Below, one piece after another: positions 52,801 to 61,250 of a stretch of DNA of 64,000 nt. The DNA is from Foliamicus sp965115835. GTDB lineage: Bacteria > Pseudomonadota > Gammaproteobacteria > Steroidobacterales > Foliamicaceae. The stretch spans positions 992,001 to 1,056,000 of the forward strand of contig OZ220471.1 of NCBI GenBank assembly GCA_965115835.1, in the 5' to 3' direction. Made by a program: the position numbers and the translations under genes. The notes under the pieces are model-generated. The model searched no databases, was not told the origin of the DNA, and worked only from the letters and a program-made list of their open reading frames with translations. The first letter of the stretch is position 1. Each line of letters begins with the position of its first letter.

Positions 52801-53969
52801 ACATTCTGACGGAGCCGTCAGACGACCTGCGGGACCAATGGGAGCAATGCATCTTCGGTTTTCTGGCCAAACTCGAATTACAAGACCGTGACGCTGTGCT
52901 TACAGAATTACTCGCCCACTTCGAGCCTGATGAAGATGCCTGTGTCCGCCTTCTGTGCTGTGCGCCTTTCGATAGCAACACCTGGAAACAGGTTAACAGG
53001 TTGTCCGAGCGTCTGAAGTCACGCTATTGGAAGGAAGTGAGTCCCCGCTGGAGTTCCCATAATGCGTCTGAGATAGCGATCTTCGTAGACGAGTTGCTCA
53101 AGGTGAATCGGCCACACGCAGCCTTCCTCGCTGCCCGCATGGATTGCAAGCTCATTGATTCTCCACGGCTGATGCGCCTGTTGAAGGATGTCGCGACCAA
53201 TAATCCAAAACCACCAGACAGTAATCAACTCAATGGCCATTACGTCTCCGAGACGCTCAATACGCTTGCGCAACGAGGGGATGCAGCTTGCAAAGAGCTT
53301 GCCCAGCTTGAATTCCTGTTCATCAGAGTACTCGACGATTTCGGGCACGGAATCCCGCATCTGGAGGCGCTGCTCTCAAAGTCGCCCGCACTGTTCATGG
53401 AGGCGCTCGCATATGCCTTTAAACGAGACGACGGTGGGGAAGATCCTGCCGAATGGCAACCTGAAAACTCTGAAAATCGCTCTGCTTTCGTGTACGCCTG
53501 CTATCAGCTTCTCGACAGGGCCAGTCGAATTCCTGGAACACAGGATGATGGCAGCATTGATTTCGAGTTGCTTAGAGCATGGCTAAATGAGGTGCGCACA
53601 CTCACTCGTCGATATGGCCGTGTCAGCATTGGCGACCAGAAAATCGGCCAGCTGCTTTCCCATTGCCCACAAGGCAATGACGGCGTTTGGCCGTGCGAAT
53701 CGGTGCGAGAAGTGCTCGACGATATCGGATCTCAGGAAATCGCGCACGGTATGGAAATCGGCATACACAACACCCGTGGGGTAACTGTGCGAAACAAGGG
53801 GGGGTCCCAGGAACGTGAGCTTGCCGAACAATTTCGCAATTGGTCCCGAGCAGTCGCTTTCGAACACCCCTTCACTGCGGCCATGCTTGAAGGAATCGCG
53901 TCCAGCTACGATCAGGAGGCGACCTGGTGGGACAATCAGAATCATGTTCTCCAACGCTTGGAACCGTGA
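49869..53969 (+). CDS. giant HigA-type HTH protein with nuclease-like domain
   Basis: 1366 residues. Residues 8-78 form a HigA-type antitoxin domain (PPIHPGIHIRKSVLPGGLSV, HTH VKEAAEMLGVGRPALSNLLN, MAVRLEKAF). Residues about 100-255 resemble a restriction-endonuclease-like fold: GWDG with D151, GWEFGCGK with E171, then ITFVFVTPRNW and DVRAYDASDLEQWLEQ. Residues 290-440 could be a degenerate NTPase-like region (VVTADSLLEGLAFLSCLL) without Walker A. The last 900 residues are helical, repeat-like, rich in Trp and Leu, fit for sensing or scaffolding. No signal peptide. Single gene with own promoter, lower G+C than the backbone, next to an integrase. The set-up suggests a self-regulated defence-type effector; not a known named system to me. 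Confidence 0.65.
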   Translation: MTLSSKRPPIHPGIHIRKSVLPGGLSVKEAAEMLGVGRPALSNLLNGRAALSPSMAVRLEKAFQADASALLEMQKRYQEFETRTHENDIVVRAYMPAFLQITARQITSWADDIKARSQLPALLRTLVHSTGSDLALVDFPAFENSERKGWDGQIMSGAATPWIPRGNSGWEFGCGKNPRAKAERDYRNRTAHIPARERQSITFVFVTPRNWVGKHNWASAKKSREEWKDVRAYDASDLEQWLEQSIPAQIRMREFRDGGAGQDVMTLGQIWREWAGVTEPELPRELFAPAVAQHREKIEKWLKAVPANPLVVTADSLLEGLAFLSCLLERLKETCPGAWERAVVIRSLEAFKAIFRRASNWIMVVASPEVERNLSGLQKKTHTIIVRSRNTVTDKADIALGLLDHESFRKALIEAGLGDFRIEQLARESARSPTTLRRRLATVPAVKEPPWATDPTVARKMIPLIFVGAWDSNAESDKEILHCLTHNPYEAMEQMIAELQAMEEPPVWSISHFRGVASKVDALYAAQRILTKEELKNFLFAAEVVLSEQDPALDLPEDKQWAAELYGKSRDHSPALRQGICDSLVLLAVHGNALVGDRLGINLECRIGKVVRCLLTPSAASTWLSQKDDLPQYAEATPDIFLEIIEVDLKSEDPRIRALFAPAAPGIFGNCPRSGMLWALELLAWKSERLVRVASILARLCSWAINDNWANTPMASLKSIFRFWMPQTAASTRQRNQALGWLTKKFPGVAWQICIDQFNPGRSVGDLNAKPRWRADAYETQEVATNGDLRDGQQKAIELALEWPSHDERTLGDLVDRLEVLCAENRKKVWELIVAWNGTEPTDTRKSALRERIRRCALTRRGWQRTGWRRTFASERKQARQVYELLKPRNPVTRHQELFMNQWVHESTDKPEHEQLDWKEREVRVACQRRNALQEVWVQSGLEGVRGLCRSSDAPQVVGWHMAEICTGVQRAVDFLRDILTEPSDDLRDQWEQCIFGFLAKLELQDRDAVLTELLAHFEPDEDACVRLLCCAPFDSNTWKQVNRLSERLKSRYWKEVSPRWSSHNASEIAIFVDELLKVNRPHAAFLAARMDCKLIDSPRLMRLLKDVATNNPKPPDSNQLNGHYVSETLNTLAQRGDAACKELAQLEFLFIRVLDDFGHGIPHLEALLSKSPALFMEALAYAFKRDDGGEDPAEWQPENSENRSAFVYACYQLLDRASRIPGTQDDGSIDFELLRAWLNEVRTLTRRYGRVSIGDQKIGQLLSHCPQGNDGVWPCESVREVLDDIGSQEIAHGMEIGIHNTRGVTVRNKGGSQERELAEQFRNWSRAVAFEHPFTAAMLEGIASSYDQEATWWDNQNHVLQRLEP

Positions 53970-54233
53970 TTGTGAGTTGACCTTTCTCCCGTTCAGCAGG
54001 AGATTTCCTGTTGCCAAAGCTGCTCAGGAAAGCGCGGATATTTCATCCAGTCCGCTTACGAATTGCTTACGAGAAAAGAACGGGGGCTTGAAATTCTTTT
54101 CATAACAGCAAGTTATAAAAAATAATACATGTGAGACTATGCAGGTCCGGCTATCCTGTATCGGCGAAGGGAGCCCATGCTATGCGCTACAACTCCGGGT
54201 GTTCGGATATTTCCGCCGCTTCCCGAACGGCTT
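53970..54233. other. A+T-rich intergenic region
   Basis: Between the giant gene and the convergent integrase. A+T-rich with AAGTTATAAAAAATAATACATG near 54105, resembling an attachment-site flank. No direct repeat partner was found by eye. Confidence 0.4.
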
Positions 54234-55076
54234 CTACAGGATATCCTCGGCGATGCGCCCGGCAATTCGGGCCGCCGCCTCGTGGACGGAAGCGCGGTCG
54301 AGATGGGCATAGCGCGCCGTGGTCTCGATCTCGCGATGCCCCAGCAAACGCGCGATCATGGGGAGCGACTCGCCGAGCGCAAGCGCACGCGAGGCGTAGC
54401 TGTGTCGAAGGTCATGGATGCGCACATCGCTCAAACCTGCCCGCGCCCGCAATCGGGGCCACGCGTTGTCGAGTGTACGCAGGTGCGTACCCGCTCGCTT
54501 GCCGGCGATCACCCATGGATCGTTTGCACGCCGGGGGATGGCTTCGAGCACCCGCACCGCGTCAGGTCCCAGCGCCACCGAGCGCGGCCCGGTCTTGCTG
54601 TCCGGGAGCCTGATCTCGCTCCCCTCAAGATCGACATCCTCCCATTTGAGCGTCAGTATCTCTCCCTTGCGACAACCGGTCAGCATCAGCAAGCGCAGGG
54701 CGGCAATCGCCGCCGCCGAGGCGCCACCCCTGGCTTCCGCTTCGTCGAGTACGCGCCCCAACCGCTCGAACTCCGCATCGGTCAGAAAGCGCTCGCGGCG
54801 TCGCACGGGATACTTCGGTACGCTCCGACACGGATTGAACCCGTCAGCTACCATGCCCCAACTCTCAGCCAGAACGAACATGTGCGAGAGCATCCTCACC
54901 GCCGTGTTTGCCGTCGTCGGCTTTTCCGCCAGCCTCTCGTGGAACGCAACGACCCGCTCCCGATTCATCGCGGCCAGCGGAACCTTGCCAAACGCCGGAA
55001 GGACATGGCGACCAAGCAGCCAACAGCGGGTCTCCTGCGTTTTCGGCTTGCAACGTTCCTTGACGTGCTCGCTCAT
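54234..55076 (-). CDS. tyrosine recombinase, N-terminally short
   Basis: 280 residues, MSEHVKERCKPKTQETRCWL. Core-binding domain about 1-95 (HVLPAFGKVPLAAMNRERVV), catalytic domain with Arg in TGCRKGEILTL, Lys in PDSKTGPRSV, HDLRHSYASRAL (His-x-x-Arg), LLGHREIETTARYAHL with His and Tyr nucleophile. All catalytic residues are present. The usual N-terminal DUF4102/arm domain (about 100 residues) is missing; upstream sequence is A+T-rich non-coding, so the gene seems truncated. It belongs to a different subfamily from the other two integrases. Confidence 0.82.
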   Translation of the reverse strand: MSEHVKERCKPKTQETRCWLLGRHVLPAFGKVPLAAMNRERVVAFHERLAEKPTTANTAVRMLSHMFVLAESWGMVADGFNPCRSVPKYPVRRRERFLTDAEFERLGRVLDEAEARGGASAAAIAALRLLMLTGCRKGEILTLKWEDVDLEGSEIRLPDSKTGPRSVALGPDAVRVLEAIPRRANDPWVIAGKRAGTHLRTLDNAWPRLRARAGLSDVRIHDLRHSYASRALALGESLPMIARLLGHREIETTARYAHLDRASVHEAAARIAGRIAEDIL

Positions 55077-55245
55077 TTTATTGATAACTTCCGAAAGAGG
55101 TACGCAAGGGACGACAAGAGCAATAGAATCTATTGCTATTACTACATCTCAAAGAATCGTGGCATGTCAAGAGTGTCACTGTCCGCGCCCCGGATTCTTC
55201 CCTCGTGTTGAATATGGGGTTGAATATTTGGACTGCCAGATTACA

Positions 55246-56514
55246 ATGCTCCCCATGCAACAAACCACCGCAAAACGTGTCGCCAGAATCAAGACTACGC
55301 TGACCAAGCGCGCCGTCGAGGCCCTTGAATCCACCTCCAAGCCTTTTATCGCATGGGATAATCGACTCACTGGCTTCGGAGTGCGCGTACAACCTTCCGG
55401 CACCAAGACCTTCGTCGTCAACTACCGTGCTGGCGATGGCGGACGCAAGGCCGCCAACAAACGTGTCACCCTCGGACGCTTTGGTCGCATGACCCCCGAC
55501 GAGGCGCGGCGCAAGGCGCAGAAAGTTCTGGGGCAGGTCGCCTCCGGCGAGGATCCAGCCGCCGAGCGCGCCGCGGCCCGTGGCATACCGACGCTCGGCC
55601 AGGCATTCGAGGAGTACATGGTTGCCAACCCCAAGCGCAAGCCGAACACCGTCAAACTCTACCGCCAGAACCTGCGTGTATGCTTCGGAGACTGGATCGC
55701 CCGCCCCCTCGACCGTATCGACCGCCTTGATGTTGAGGTGCGGTTCAATCGAGTCACCGAAACAAATGGCTGGGCTTGCGCCAATCAGGCGGTCTCCATG
55801 CTGCGCGCTATCTACCGGCGCTCATGCATTGACCACGAGGGACTGCGCAATCCGGTCGAACTCTGGATCGCTGGCGGCGGGCGATTCAACGCTAATGTTC
55901 GTCGGCGCATCTCGGCGCCCGAGGAAGTGCTGCCGCTCTGGTGCGCTGGAGTAAAAGCCGTGGGGTTGCCGCCGGACCATCGCGACATTTTCATGATCGG
56001 CGTCTATACCGGTATGCGTCTCGGCGAGATCGTCTCACTGCGCTGGGAGCGCATTGACCTCGAACGGCGCATTCTTCGTGTCGAGGAGACCAAGACCGGC
56101 GCCCCGCTGGAGCTTCCCATTACTCGGCAACTCGCTGAGGTGTTCGAGCACCGTCAGGCAAGGTGCGGCTCGCGCAAGGACGACGGTTGGCTGTTCCCCT
56201 CCCCGACAAGCTCCAAAGGCCACTTGGGGGGCATTCATCACTATCACGCCGATATCTCGAAGGCTGCGGGAACGCGGTTCTGGTTTCACGGATTGCGCAA
56301 TGTGTTCATCACGATTGCTGAGCGTGAATTAATGCTGTCCCGCTCGCTGACCAAGCGGTTGGTCAATCATGCCCGTCCATCCGATGTGACCGAAGGTTAT
56401 GCCGCAGACTGGACTGTCGAACAGCTGCGCAAACCCGCCCAACGGATCACCGACTGCATCGACGAGATATTGGCGGTGAACCGTACCGGTCTTTCTGGAG
56501 GCACCGAAGTTTGA
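55246..56514 (+). CDS. int: tyrosine recombinase, DUF4102 type, second copy
   Basis: 422 residues from ATG 55246 (or 55255, MQQTTAK). DUF4102 arm domain, core-binding domain and catalytic domain as in the integrase at 37615: TGMRLGEIVSLRWERIDLE, VEETKTGAPLELPITRQL, FWFHGLRNVFITIAERE, VNHARPSDVTEGYAADW. Divergently placed from the truncated integrase with 169 bp between. It probably served another element of the same type whose ends are no longer recognisable here. Intact frame; IS fragments begin right after its stop. Confidence 0.9.
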   Translation: MLPMQQTTAKRVARIKTTLTKRAVEALESTSKPFIAWDNRLTGFGVRVQPSGTKTFVVNYRAGDGGRKAANKRVTLGRFGRMTPDEARRKAQKVLGQVASGEDPAAERAAARGIPTLGQAFEEYMVANPKRKPNTVKLYRQNLRVCFGDWIARPLDRIDRLDVEVRFNRVTETNGWACANQAVSMLRAIYRRSCIDHEGLRNPVELWIAGGGRFNANVRRRISAPEEVLPLWCAGVKAVGLPPDHRDIFMIGVYTGMRLGEIVSLRWERIDLERRILRVEETKTGAPLELPITRQLAEVFEHRQARCGSRKDDGWLFPSPTSSKGHLGGIHHYHADISKAAGTRFWFHGLRNVFITIAERELMLSRSLTKRLVNHARPSDVTEGYAADWTVEQLRKPAQRITDCIDEILAVNRTGLSGGTEV

Positions 56515-56561
56515 GAGGCTGGAAACTATCAAGCATCTCAACGGCTACTTCCCGAAGCCTG

Positions 56562-56725
56562 ACCTTGGGGGGCCTCGTCGCTACGCCCACCCCCGGTGGC
56601 GGCGCAGCTGACGCATCCATCACCAGCATTGAATCCCTGTCCGTCTGCTTTCATCATTACTCCTCTCTACTGCCCTTCAATTATTCAAGGGTAGCCGGTG
56701 TCTCAACAATGTTGGCAGAAAGGGG
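56562..56725 (-). mobile_element. IS3-family element A, left-end fragment (copy A4)
   Basis: Matches the OrfA-side end of copy A1 (CGTCGCTACG stretch, then CTTTCATCATTACTCCTC and the terminal TTGAGACACC/GTTGGCAGAAAGG in reverse). It is abutted directly by an IS407-group fragment. Confidence 0.75.
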
Positions 56726-57024
56726 CATGGCAAAGAAATCGTCAATGCACTAACATTGAAACTGGATCCGTTAATGGGGGCAGGTCACTGCCCCGTTTCG
56801 GTTGCTTGCCGGGAACCTTCAGCCCCGCGCGCCGCTACAGACGCTCGACCCTCTTGTCGTTGACCCGCCAGCCGGCATCGCGAAGCAGAACCGAAATCCG
56901 CCGGTAGCCGTAGCGGCCATACATACCGGCGAGCCAGCGCGATCATGTCCGCGATCAAGCGCTCCTCGTCGGAGCACCCGCGCGGGACGCAGCGCTGGGT
57001 CGAGCGGTGCTGCCCCGTCTCATA
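56726..57024 (-). mobile_element. IS407-group fragments (two pieces joined)
   Basis: 56726-56787 is the orfB-side end (GTCAATGCACTAACATTG, GGGGCAGGTCA); 56793-57024 is an internal orfB piece equal to about 48742-48960 (QPKRGR to GQHRSTQR region). The middle of orfB and all of OrfA are missing. A chimera left by deletions. Confidence 0.8.
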
Positions 57025-57036
57025 TGTGGTGAACCG

Positions 57037-58660
57037 CAGCAATTCCCGCCAAATCTGACATGTGAGTGATTTCAAGGGTTTTGGGCGGTTCGAGAAGAAG
57101 TTCTTCGCAAACTTTTCATTCGAAAACCGTATGATTCGGGCGATTGTTGGGAGTAAGGGGGATGAACCATGTCCAAGATCCAGTTTCGCAAGACGCTCAG
57201 CGCTCCGGGATTGCTCCGGGTGGTGCGCGGTTGTTTCGATCGCATTGAGGATCCGGTTGCGAGCCGTGGCCTGCCCCTGACGGACTGTCTGATGTCGGCG
57301 CTGGCGATGTTCGGGCTGAAGTATTCGTCGCTGTTGAGTTTTGAGCAGGACGCGCGGGGCGAGGAGCGCACCCGGTCGAACTTGAGAAGCCTCTATGGGG
57401 TGGAGCGCGCGCCGTCGGATACAACCATGCGCGAGCGTCTGGATGAAGTGGATCCGCGCTCGCTGCGGCGGGCCTTCAAGCGCGTGTTTGCGGCGTTGCA
57501 GCGCGGCGGGGGGCTGCGGGACTTCACCTGGCTGGACGATCATTATCTGTTGTCGGTGGACGGCACGGGCTACTTCTCTTCGCAGAAGGTGCATTGCGCT
57601 CATTGCTGCGAGCGGCGCCACCGGGACGGTCGTGTGACCTACTATCACCAGATGCTGGGTGCAGTGCTGGTGCACCCGGAGCATCGCGAGGTGTTTCCGC
57701 TGGCGCCGGAGCCGATCCTGCGCGCGGACGGTTCGCGAAAGAACGACTGCGAGCGCAACGCGGCCAAGCGTCTGCTGCGGGATGTGCGGCGCGAGCATCC
57801 GCATCTGAAGCTGTTGGTGGTGGAGGATGCGTTGGCCTCGAACGGTCCGCACATCCGGCTGTTGCAGGAATTGGACCTGCGCTTTGTGCTGGGGGTGAAG
57901 CCGGGCGACCATGCGGAGTTGTTTCACTGGGTGGCTTCGGTGATGGCGACGCGGGTTGTCGAGACCCAAGGCGAGGACGGTGTGCGGCGCCGGTATCGCT
58001 TTCTCAACGGCGTGCCGCTCAACGACGCGAATTTCGACCTGGAGGTGAACTTTCTGGAGTGTTGGGAAACCACCCCCAAGGGTCGGGAGCGGCACTTTAG
58101 TTGGGTTACGGACATCGAGATCACGGAATCGAATGTGGAAGCGCTGATGCGTGCCGGTCGGGCGCGTTGGCGCATTGAGAACGAGACCTTCAACACCCTG
58201 AAGAACCAAGGCTACGGCTTTGAGCATAACTTTGGCCACGGCAAGCGGCATCTGGCGACGGTATTTTCCGGTTTGACGATGCTGGCTTTTTTGATCGACC
58301 AGATTCAGCAGCGCTGCTGTGCGCTGTTTGGGGCGGCGCGGGAGCGGGAGGGTCGTCCGAAATACTTCTGGGAGCGGTTGCGCCGCTTGTTTCTGGAGTT
58401 CTTCATTCCCGGCTGGGAGGCCCTGTATCGGGCCATCGCCTTCGGCCACCACCCAACCGCACTGGCGCCCTTCGACACCTCCTGACCCCATCGCCGTGGT
58501 CGGGTGTGCGACGAGCGGGTTCTTCGGGGAAACAGCGTAGCCAAACCACTCATCCGGCGCCGGCCGGAGGGGTAGCCTTCCCCAAGCGATCCGCCAACCG
58601 GCCATCCACACCAGAATGCCACCCCATCAGCACCACAAAATGACTTGGCGGGAATTGCTG
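57037..58660 (+). mobile_element. IS4-like DDE element, complete
   Basis: 1624 bp with terminal inverted repeats CAGCAATTCCCGCCAA/TTGGCGGGAATTGCTG and a 9-bp target duplication GGTGAACCG (57028-57036, 58661-58669). One transposase gene. A 209-bp left-end remnant of a sister copy is at 26437-26645. Confidence 0.92.
57169..58485 (+). CDS. IS4-like DDE transposase
   Basis: 438 residues, MSKIQFRKTLSAPGLLRVVR. Catalytic acids: YLLSVDGTGYFSS (first Asp), LLVVEDALASNGPHI (second Asp) and the C-terminal RARWRIENETFNTLKNQGY, a YREK-like box with Glu. It also has a Cys/His pair CAHCCERRH near 140. Frame complete, ends and 9-bp duplication intact, so the element may be active. I assign IS4-like by the YREK pattern and duplication length; ISNCY is an alternative label. 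Confidence 0.82.
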   Translation: MSKIQFRKTLSAPGLLRVVRGCFDRIEDPVASRGLPLTDCLMSALAMFGLKYSSLLSFEQDARGEERTRSNLRSLYGVERAPSDTTMRERLDEVDPRSLRRAFKRVFAALQRGGGLRDFTWLDDHYLLSVDGTGYFSSQKVHCAHCCERRHRDGRVTYYHQMLGAVLVHPEHREVFPLAPEPILRADGSRKNDCERNAAKRLLRDVRREHPHLKLLVVEDALASNGPHIRLLQELDLRFVLGVKPGDHAELFHWVASVMATRVVETQGEDGVRRRYRFLNGVPLNDANFDLEVNFLECWETTPKGRERHFSWVTDIEITESNVEALMRAGRARWRIENETFNTLKNQGYGFEHNFGHGKRHLATVFSGLTMLAFLIDQIQQRCCALFGAAREREGRPKYFWERLRRLFLEFFIPGWEALYRAIAFGHHPTALAPFDTS

Positions 58661-58677
58661 GGTGAACCGGTACAGGC

Positions 58678-58706
58678 TTGACAAAGGCGCATTTTTTATG
58701 TTAGAC
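58678..58706 (+). promoter_or_regulatory. possible promoter of the peptide gene
   Basis: Perfect -35 TTGACA at 58678-58683; 17 bp later TTAGAC is a poor -10. A T run (ATTTTTTATG) fills the spacer. It begins 8 bp after the IS target duplication, so the IS insertion just missed it. Confidence 0.35.
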
Positions 58707-58758
58707 CTTGTACCCAACTCAATTTCGAGCAGCAATTAGCAACTACAGGAGAACTTCA

Positions 58759-59013
58759 ATGCGAAAGCTCAAAAAACACTTTTACGGTGCAAGCATGGGC
58801 ACGTTGCTGGCCTTCCTTTTGGTAGCAGGTCTGGTCAACATATCCTCTGCCAGCGCGTCTGGTTCCGTTTGGTTTGGCTATCACCATACCAATTGTCAGT
58901 TTTTCTCCGCGCCATACCCAGGTCCGAACCAAGCTTGCGGTGATCACAGAATCATGAGCTGCAACGAGCAAGGTTATACCGCATGCTTTAATTGCACTAT
59001 ATACAGGGGGTAG
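58759..59013 (+). CDS. small secreted Cys-rich peptide
   Basis: 84 residues with CAGGAGAAC ribosome site. Basic start MRKLKKHFYG, hydrophobic core (GTLLAFLLVAGLVNISS) and cleavage after ASA at about 33: a Sec signal peptide. Predicted mature form about 51 residues with five Cys (46, 60, 68, 76, 79) and aromatic residues (VWFGYHH, FSAPYPG, FNCTIYRG). No known family recognised. Position 200 bp before a MacB-MacA operon suggests it may be substrate or effector of that exporter; MacAB is known to export the Cys-rich enterotoxin STII from the periplasm. The link here is inference. Confidence 0.65.
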   Translation: MRKLKKHFYGASMGTLLAFLLVAGLVNISSASASGSVWFGYHHTNCQFFSAPYPGPNQACGDHRIMSCNEQGYTACFNCTIYRG

Positions 59014-59214
59014 GCGTTGCTGCCGGACTCCAGGGCTGATAGTCAGGAAATCACGGTCGCGGCTCGCTATTCGAACTTCGAATCTTGCTTAAGCACAGAG
59101 GGAGGGGTACACCACCACATTGGGCTGTCGAAAACGCCCACCATCTCCGCGAGACGAGGATGATCGGGCACCTGACTGTGTGTAACAGGCATGCTGTCGG
59201 AGTTCTGAAGCGCC

Positions 59215-61236
59215 ATGGGCGATAGCGCTTCGTTAATTCAACTGGAGGGCGTCAGCCGCGTTTTGGGGGCGGGCGAAGAGGATGTCCGGGTAGAGGCGCT
59301 CAGGGAGGTTTCGCTGCGCATCGGCGAAGGCGAGTTCGTGTGCGTTACCGGGCCTTCCGGTTCGGGCAAGTCCACCCTGATGAACATCCTCGGCTGTCTG
59401 GATCGGCCGGACAGCGGATCGTATCGTCTGGCGGGCCGGGAAGTGGGCAAGCTGGGCGCGGATGCCTTGGCTTGGTTGCGGCGGCGGATGTTCGGCTTTG
59501 TGTTCCAGAACTACAACCTTCTGGAATCGGTTCCGGCGCTGGAGAATATCGAGTTGCCGGGGCGCTACGCCGGGATGTCCGCCAAGGTTCGCAGGACTCG
59601 TGCGCGGGAGTTGTTGGACAGGTTGGGTCTGTCGGACCGTACCGGTTACTTGCCGCGCGAGTTGTCGGGGGGTGAGCAGCAGCGAGTAGCGATTGCGCGC
59701 GCCCTGATGAACGGCGGGCGCATCATCCTTGCGGACGAGCCGACTGGCGCGCTGGATCGGACGAACGGCGAGGAGGTGCTGAGTGCGCTGGAGGATCTGG
59801 CGGCGCAGGGCCACACCGTGGTGATTACCTCGCATGATCGGGAGATTGCGGCACGTGCCCGAAGGCGCATCGAATTGCGCGATGGCCGTGTGATTGCCGA
59901 TACGGGCCAGACAGGCGGTTCGGTGCGACGTCCTAGCGATCTGCCGCAAGCAGGCACGCGAGGCTTGGGGTTGGCTGGCGGTATCCGGGATACCGCGGTT
60001 GCCGGGCTGGCGGCCTTGCGCAGAGGCTCCCTGCAGGGCAGCAGGGTGCGCACCCTTCTGCCGGTGCTCAGTGTGCTTATCGGTGTCTGGTTCGGTGCCT
60101 TGCCGTTCGGGATTGGCGAGGGGGTGTATCAGAGCGCCATGAATGAGGTCAATGAAAATGGGCTTGATACGATTCCCGTTGTCGTCAACCCCTACCAAGC
60201 GAAGGAGGGTTATGGTGATTTCAAGGGGCTGACGCGCCTCGACGCGAAAAATATCGAACGCATTCCTAATGTGCGTGGGGTATCGCCGAGGAAGATCCAG
60301 TTCCAGATGATCGCTCGGCGCGGCGACATTGCGACAGAGGTGCATGTCGAGGGGATGGTGGATCTCGGAGCCAGGGAAGGTCGTGGCCCTTCCGGTTACC
60401 GAATTGATATGGGTGATTTCGTTTCCTTGCAGGAAGACGCCAACAGGGAGCAGGTTGTCGTGCTGGGTTCGGGCATACGCGAGAAACTCTTTCCTTCGGG
60501 GGGTAATCCCATCGGAGAGCAAATTTCGATCGAGAACGTACCTTTCCGGGTGAAGGGGGTGTTGAAGCGCAGGACAAATATAGGCATTGATGGTCCGTGG
60601 CAAAGCGAAGAGAGATACCGTCAACTTGAGGAAAACGCCAATAATTGGGTTTATATTCCTTACCGCACAGGGGCAGCCTTGCTGTTTGATGATGACAGGC
60701 TATATGCCATCTACGTGTTTTTAGACGATGTGGAAGAGGTAGAGAATACGGTGCGGGCGATCAAGGATCTGGGGATTCGCTTGCACGGTCGCGATGTTTA
60801 CTACCCAGACTACCCGCAGAGGTTTCTGGAGTACCGCCGCGCGCAAGGCAAGCGGATGCTGGTTGCGATGGGCTTGATCGCTGGCGCGGCGTTGTTAGCG
60901 GGCAATTTGAGTGTGATTGCGACCATGCTGATGTCGGTTCGCGCGCGCCGTCGCGAGATTGGCCTTCGCATGGCGGTGGGTGCCCGGCGAAGCGATATAT
61001 TGCGGCAGTTCTTCGGGGAGGCCTTGATCCTGAGCGTTCTGGGCGGTTTGGCAGGCGTTTTGGTGGCTTGTGCATTGATTCCCGCGCTACGATTTTTCGA
61101 GGTGCCCGCCAGTTTCGCCCCGTGGCAATTTATCCTTCCGTTTGCCTGTGCGATTGCAGTGGCCGTGCCATTCGCAGTGATTCCTGCGCGCCGCGCTTCG
61201 CGGATAAACCCGGTGGCGGCCTTGTCCGAGTCCTGA
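59215..61236 (+). CDS. macB: MacB-type ABC exporter ATPase/permease
   Basis: 673 residues. ATPase domain 1-235: Walker A GPSGSGKST (44-52), Q-loop FVFQNYNLLES, signature LSGGEQQR, Walker B IILADEPTGAL, H-loop ITSHD. Permease with one membrane segment after the linker (about 280-305), a large periplasmic MacB_PCD domain (about 310-540) and three membrane segments of FtsX type at the C-terminus (GLIAGAALLAGNLSVIATML, ILSVLGGLAGVLVACALIPA, FILPFACAIAVAVPFAVIPA). Works as dimer with the MacA adaptor and an outer-membrane channel to expel periplasmic substrates. First gene of a + strand operon; GAAGCGCC only as ribosome site. Confidence 0.9.
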   Translation: MGDSASLIQLEGVSRVLGAGEEDVRVEALREVSLRIGEGEFVCVTGPSGSGKSTLMNILGCLDRPDSGSYRLAGREVGKLGADALAWLRRRMFGFVFQNYNLLESVPALENIELPGRYAGMSAKVRRTRARELLDRLGLSDRTGYLPRELSGGEQQRVAIARALMNGGRIILADEPTGALDRTNGEEVLSALEDLAAQGHTVVITSHDREIAARARRRIELRDGRVIADTGQTGGSVRRPSDLPQAGTRGLGLAGGIRDTAVAGLAALRRGSLQGSRVRTLLPVLSVLIGVWFGALPFGIGEGVYQSAMNEVNENGLDTIPVVVNPYQAKEGYGDFKGLTRLDAKNIERIPNVRGVSPRKIQFQMIARRGDIATEVHVEGMVDLGAREGRGPSGYRIDMGDFVSLQEDANREQVVVLGSGIREKLFPSGGNPIGEQISIENVPFRVKGVLKRRTNIGIDGPWQSEERYRQLEENANNWVYIPYRTGAALLFDDDRLYAIYVFLDDVEEVENTVRAIKDLGIRLHGRDVYYPDYPQRFLEYRRAQGKRMLVAMGLIAGAALLAGNLSVIATMLMSVRARRREIGLRMAVGARRSDILRQFFGEALILSVLGGLAGVLVACALIPALRFFEVPASFAPWQFILPFACAIAVAVPFAVIPARRASRINPVAALSES

Positions 61237-61250
61237 GGAGAAGCCAGCAA

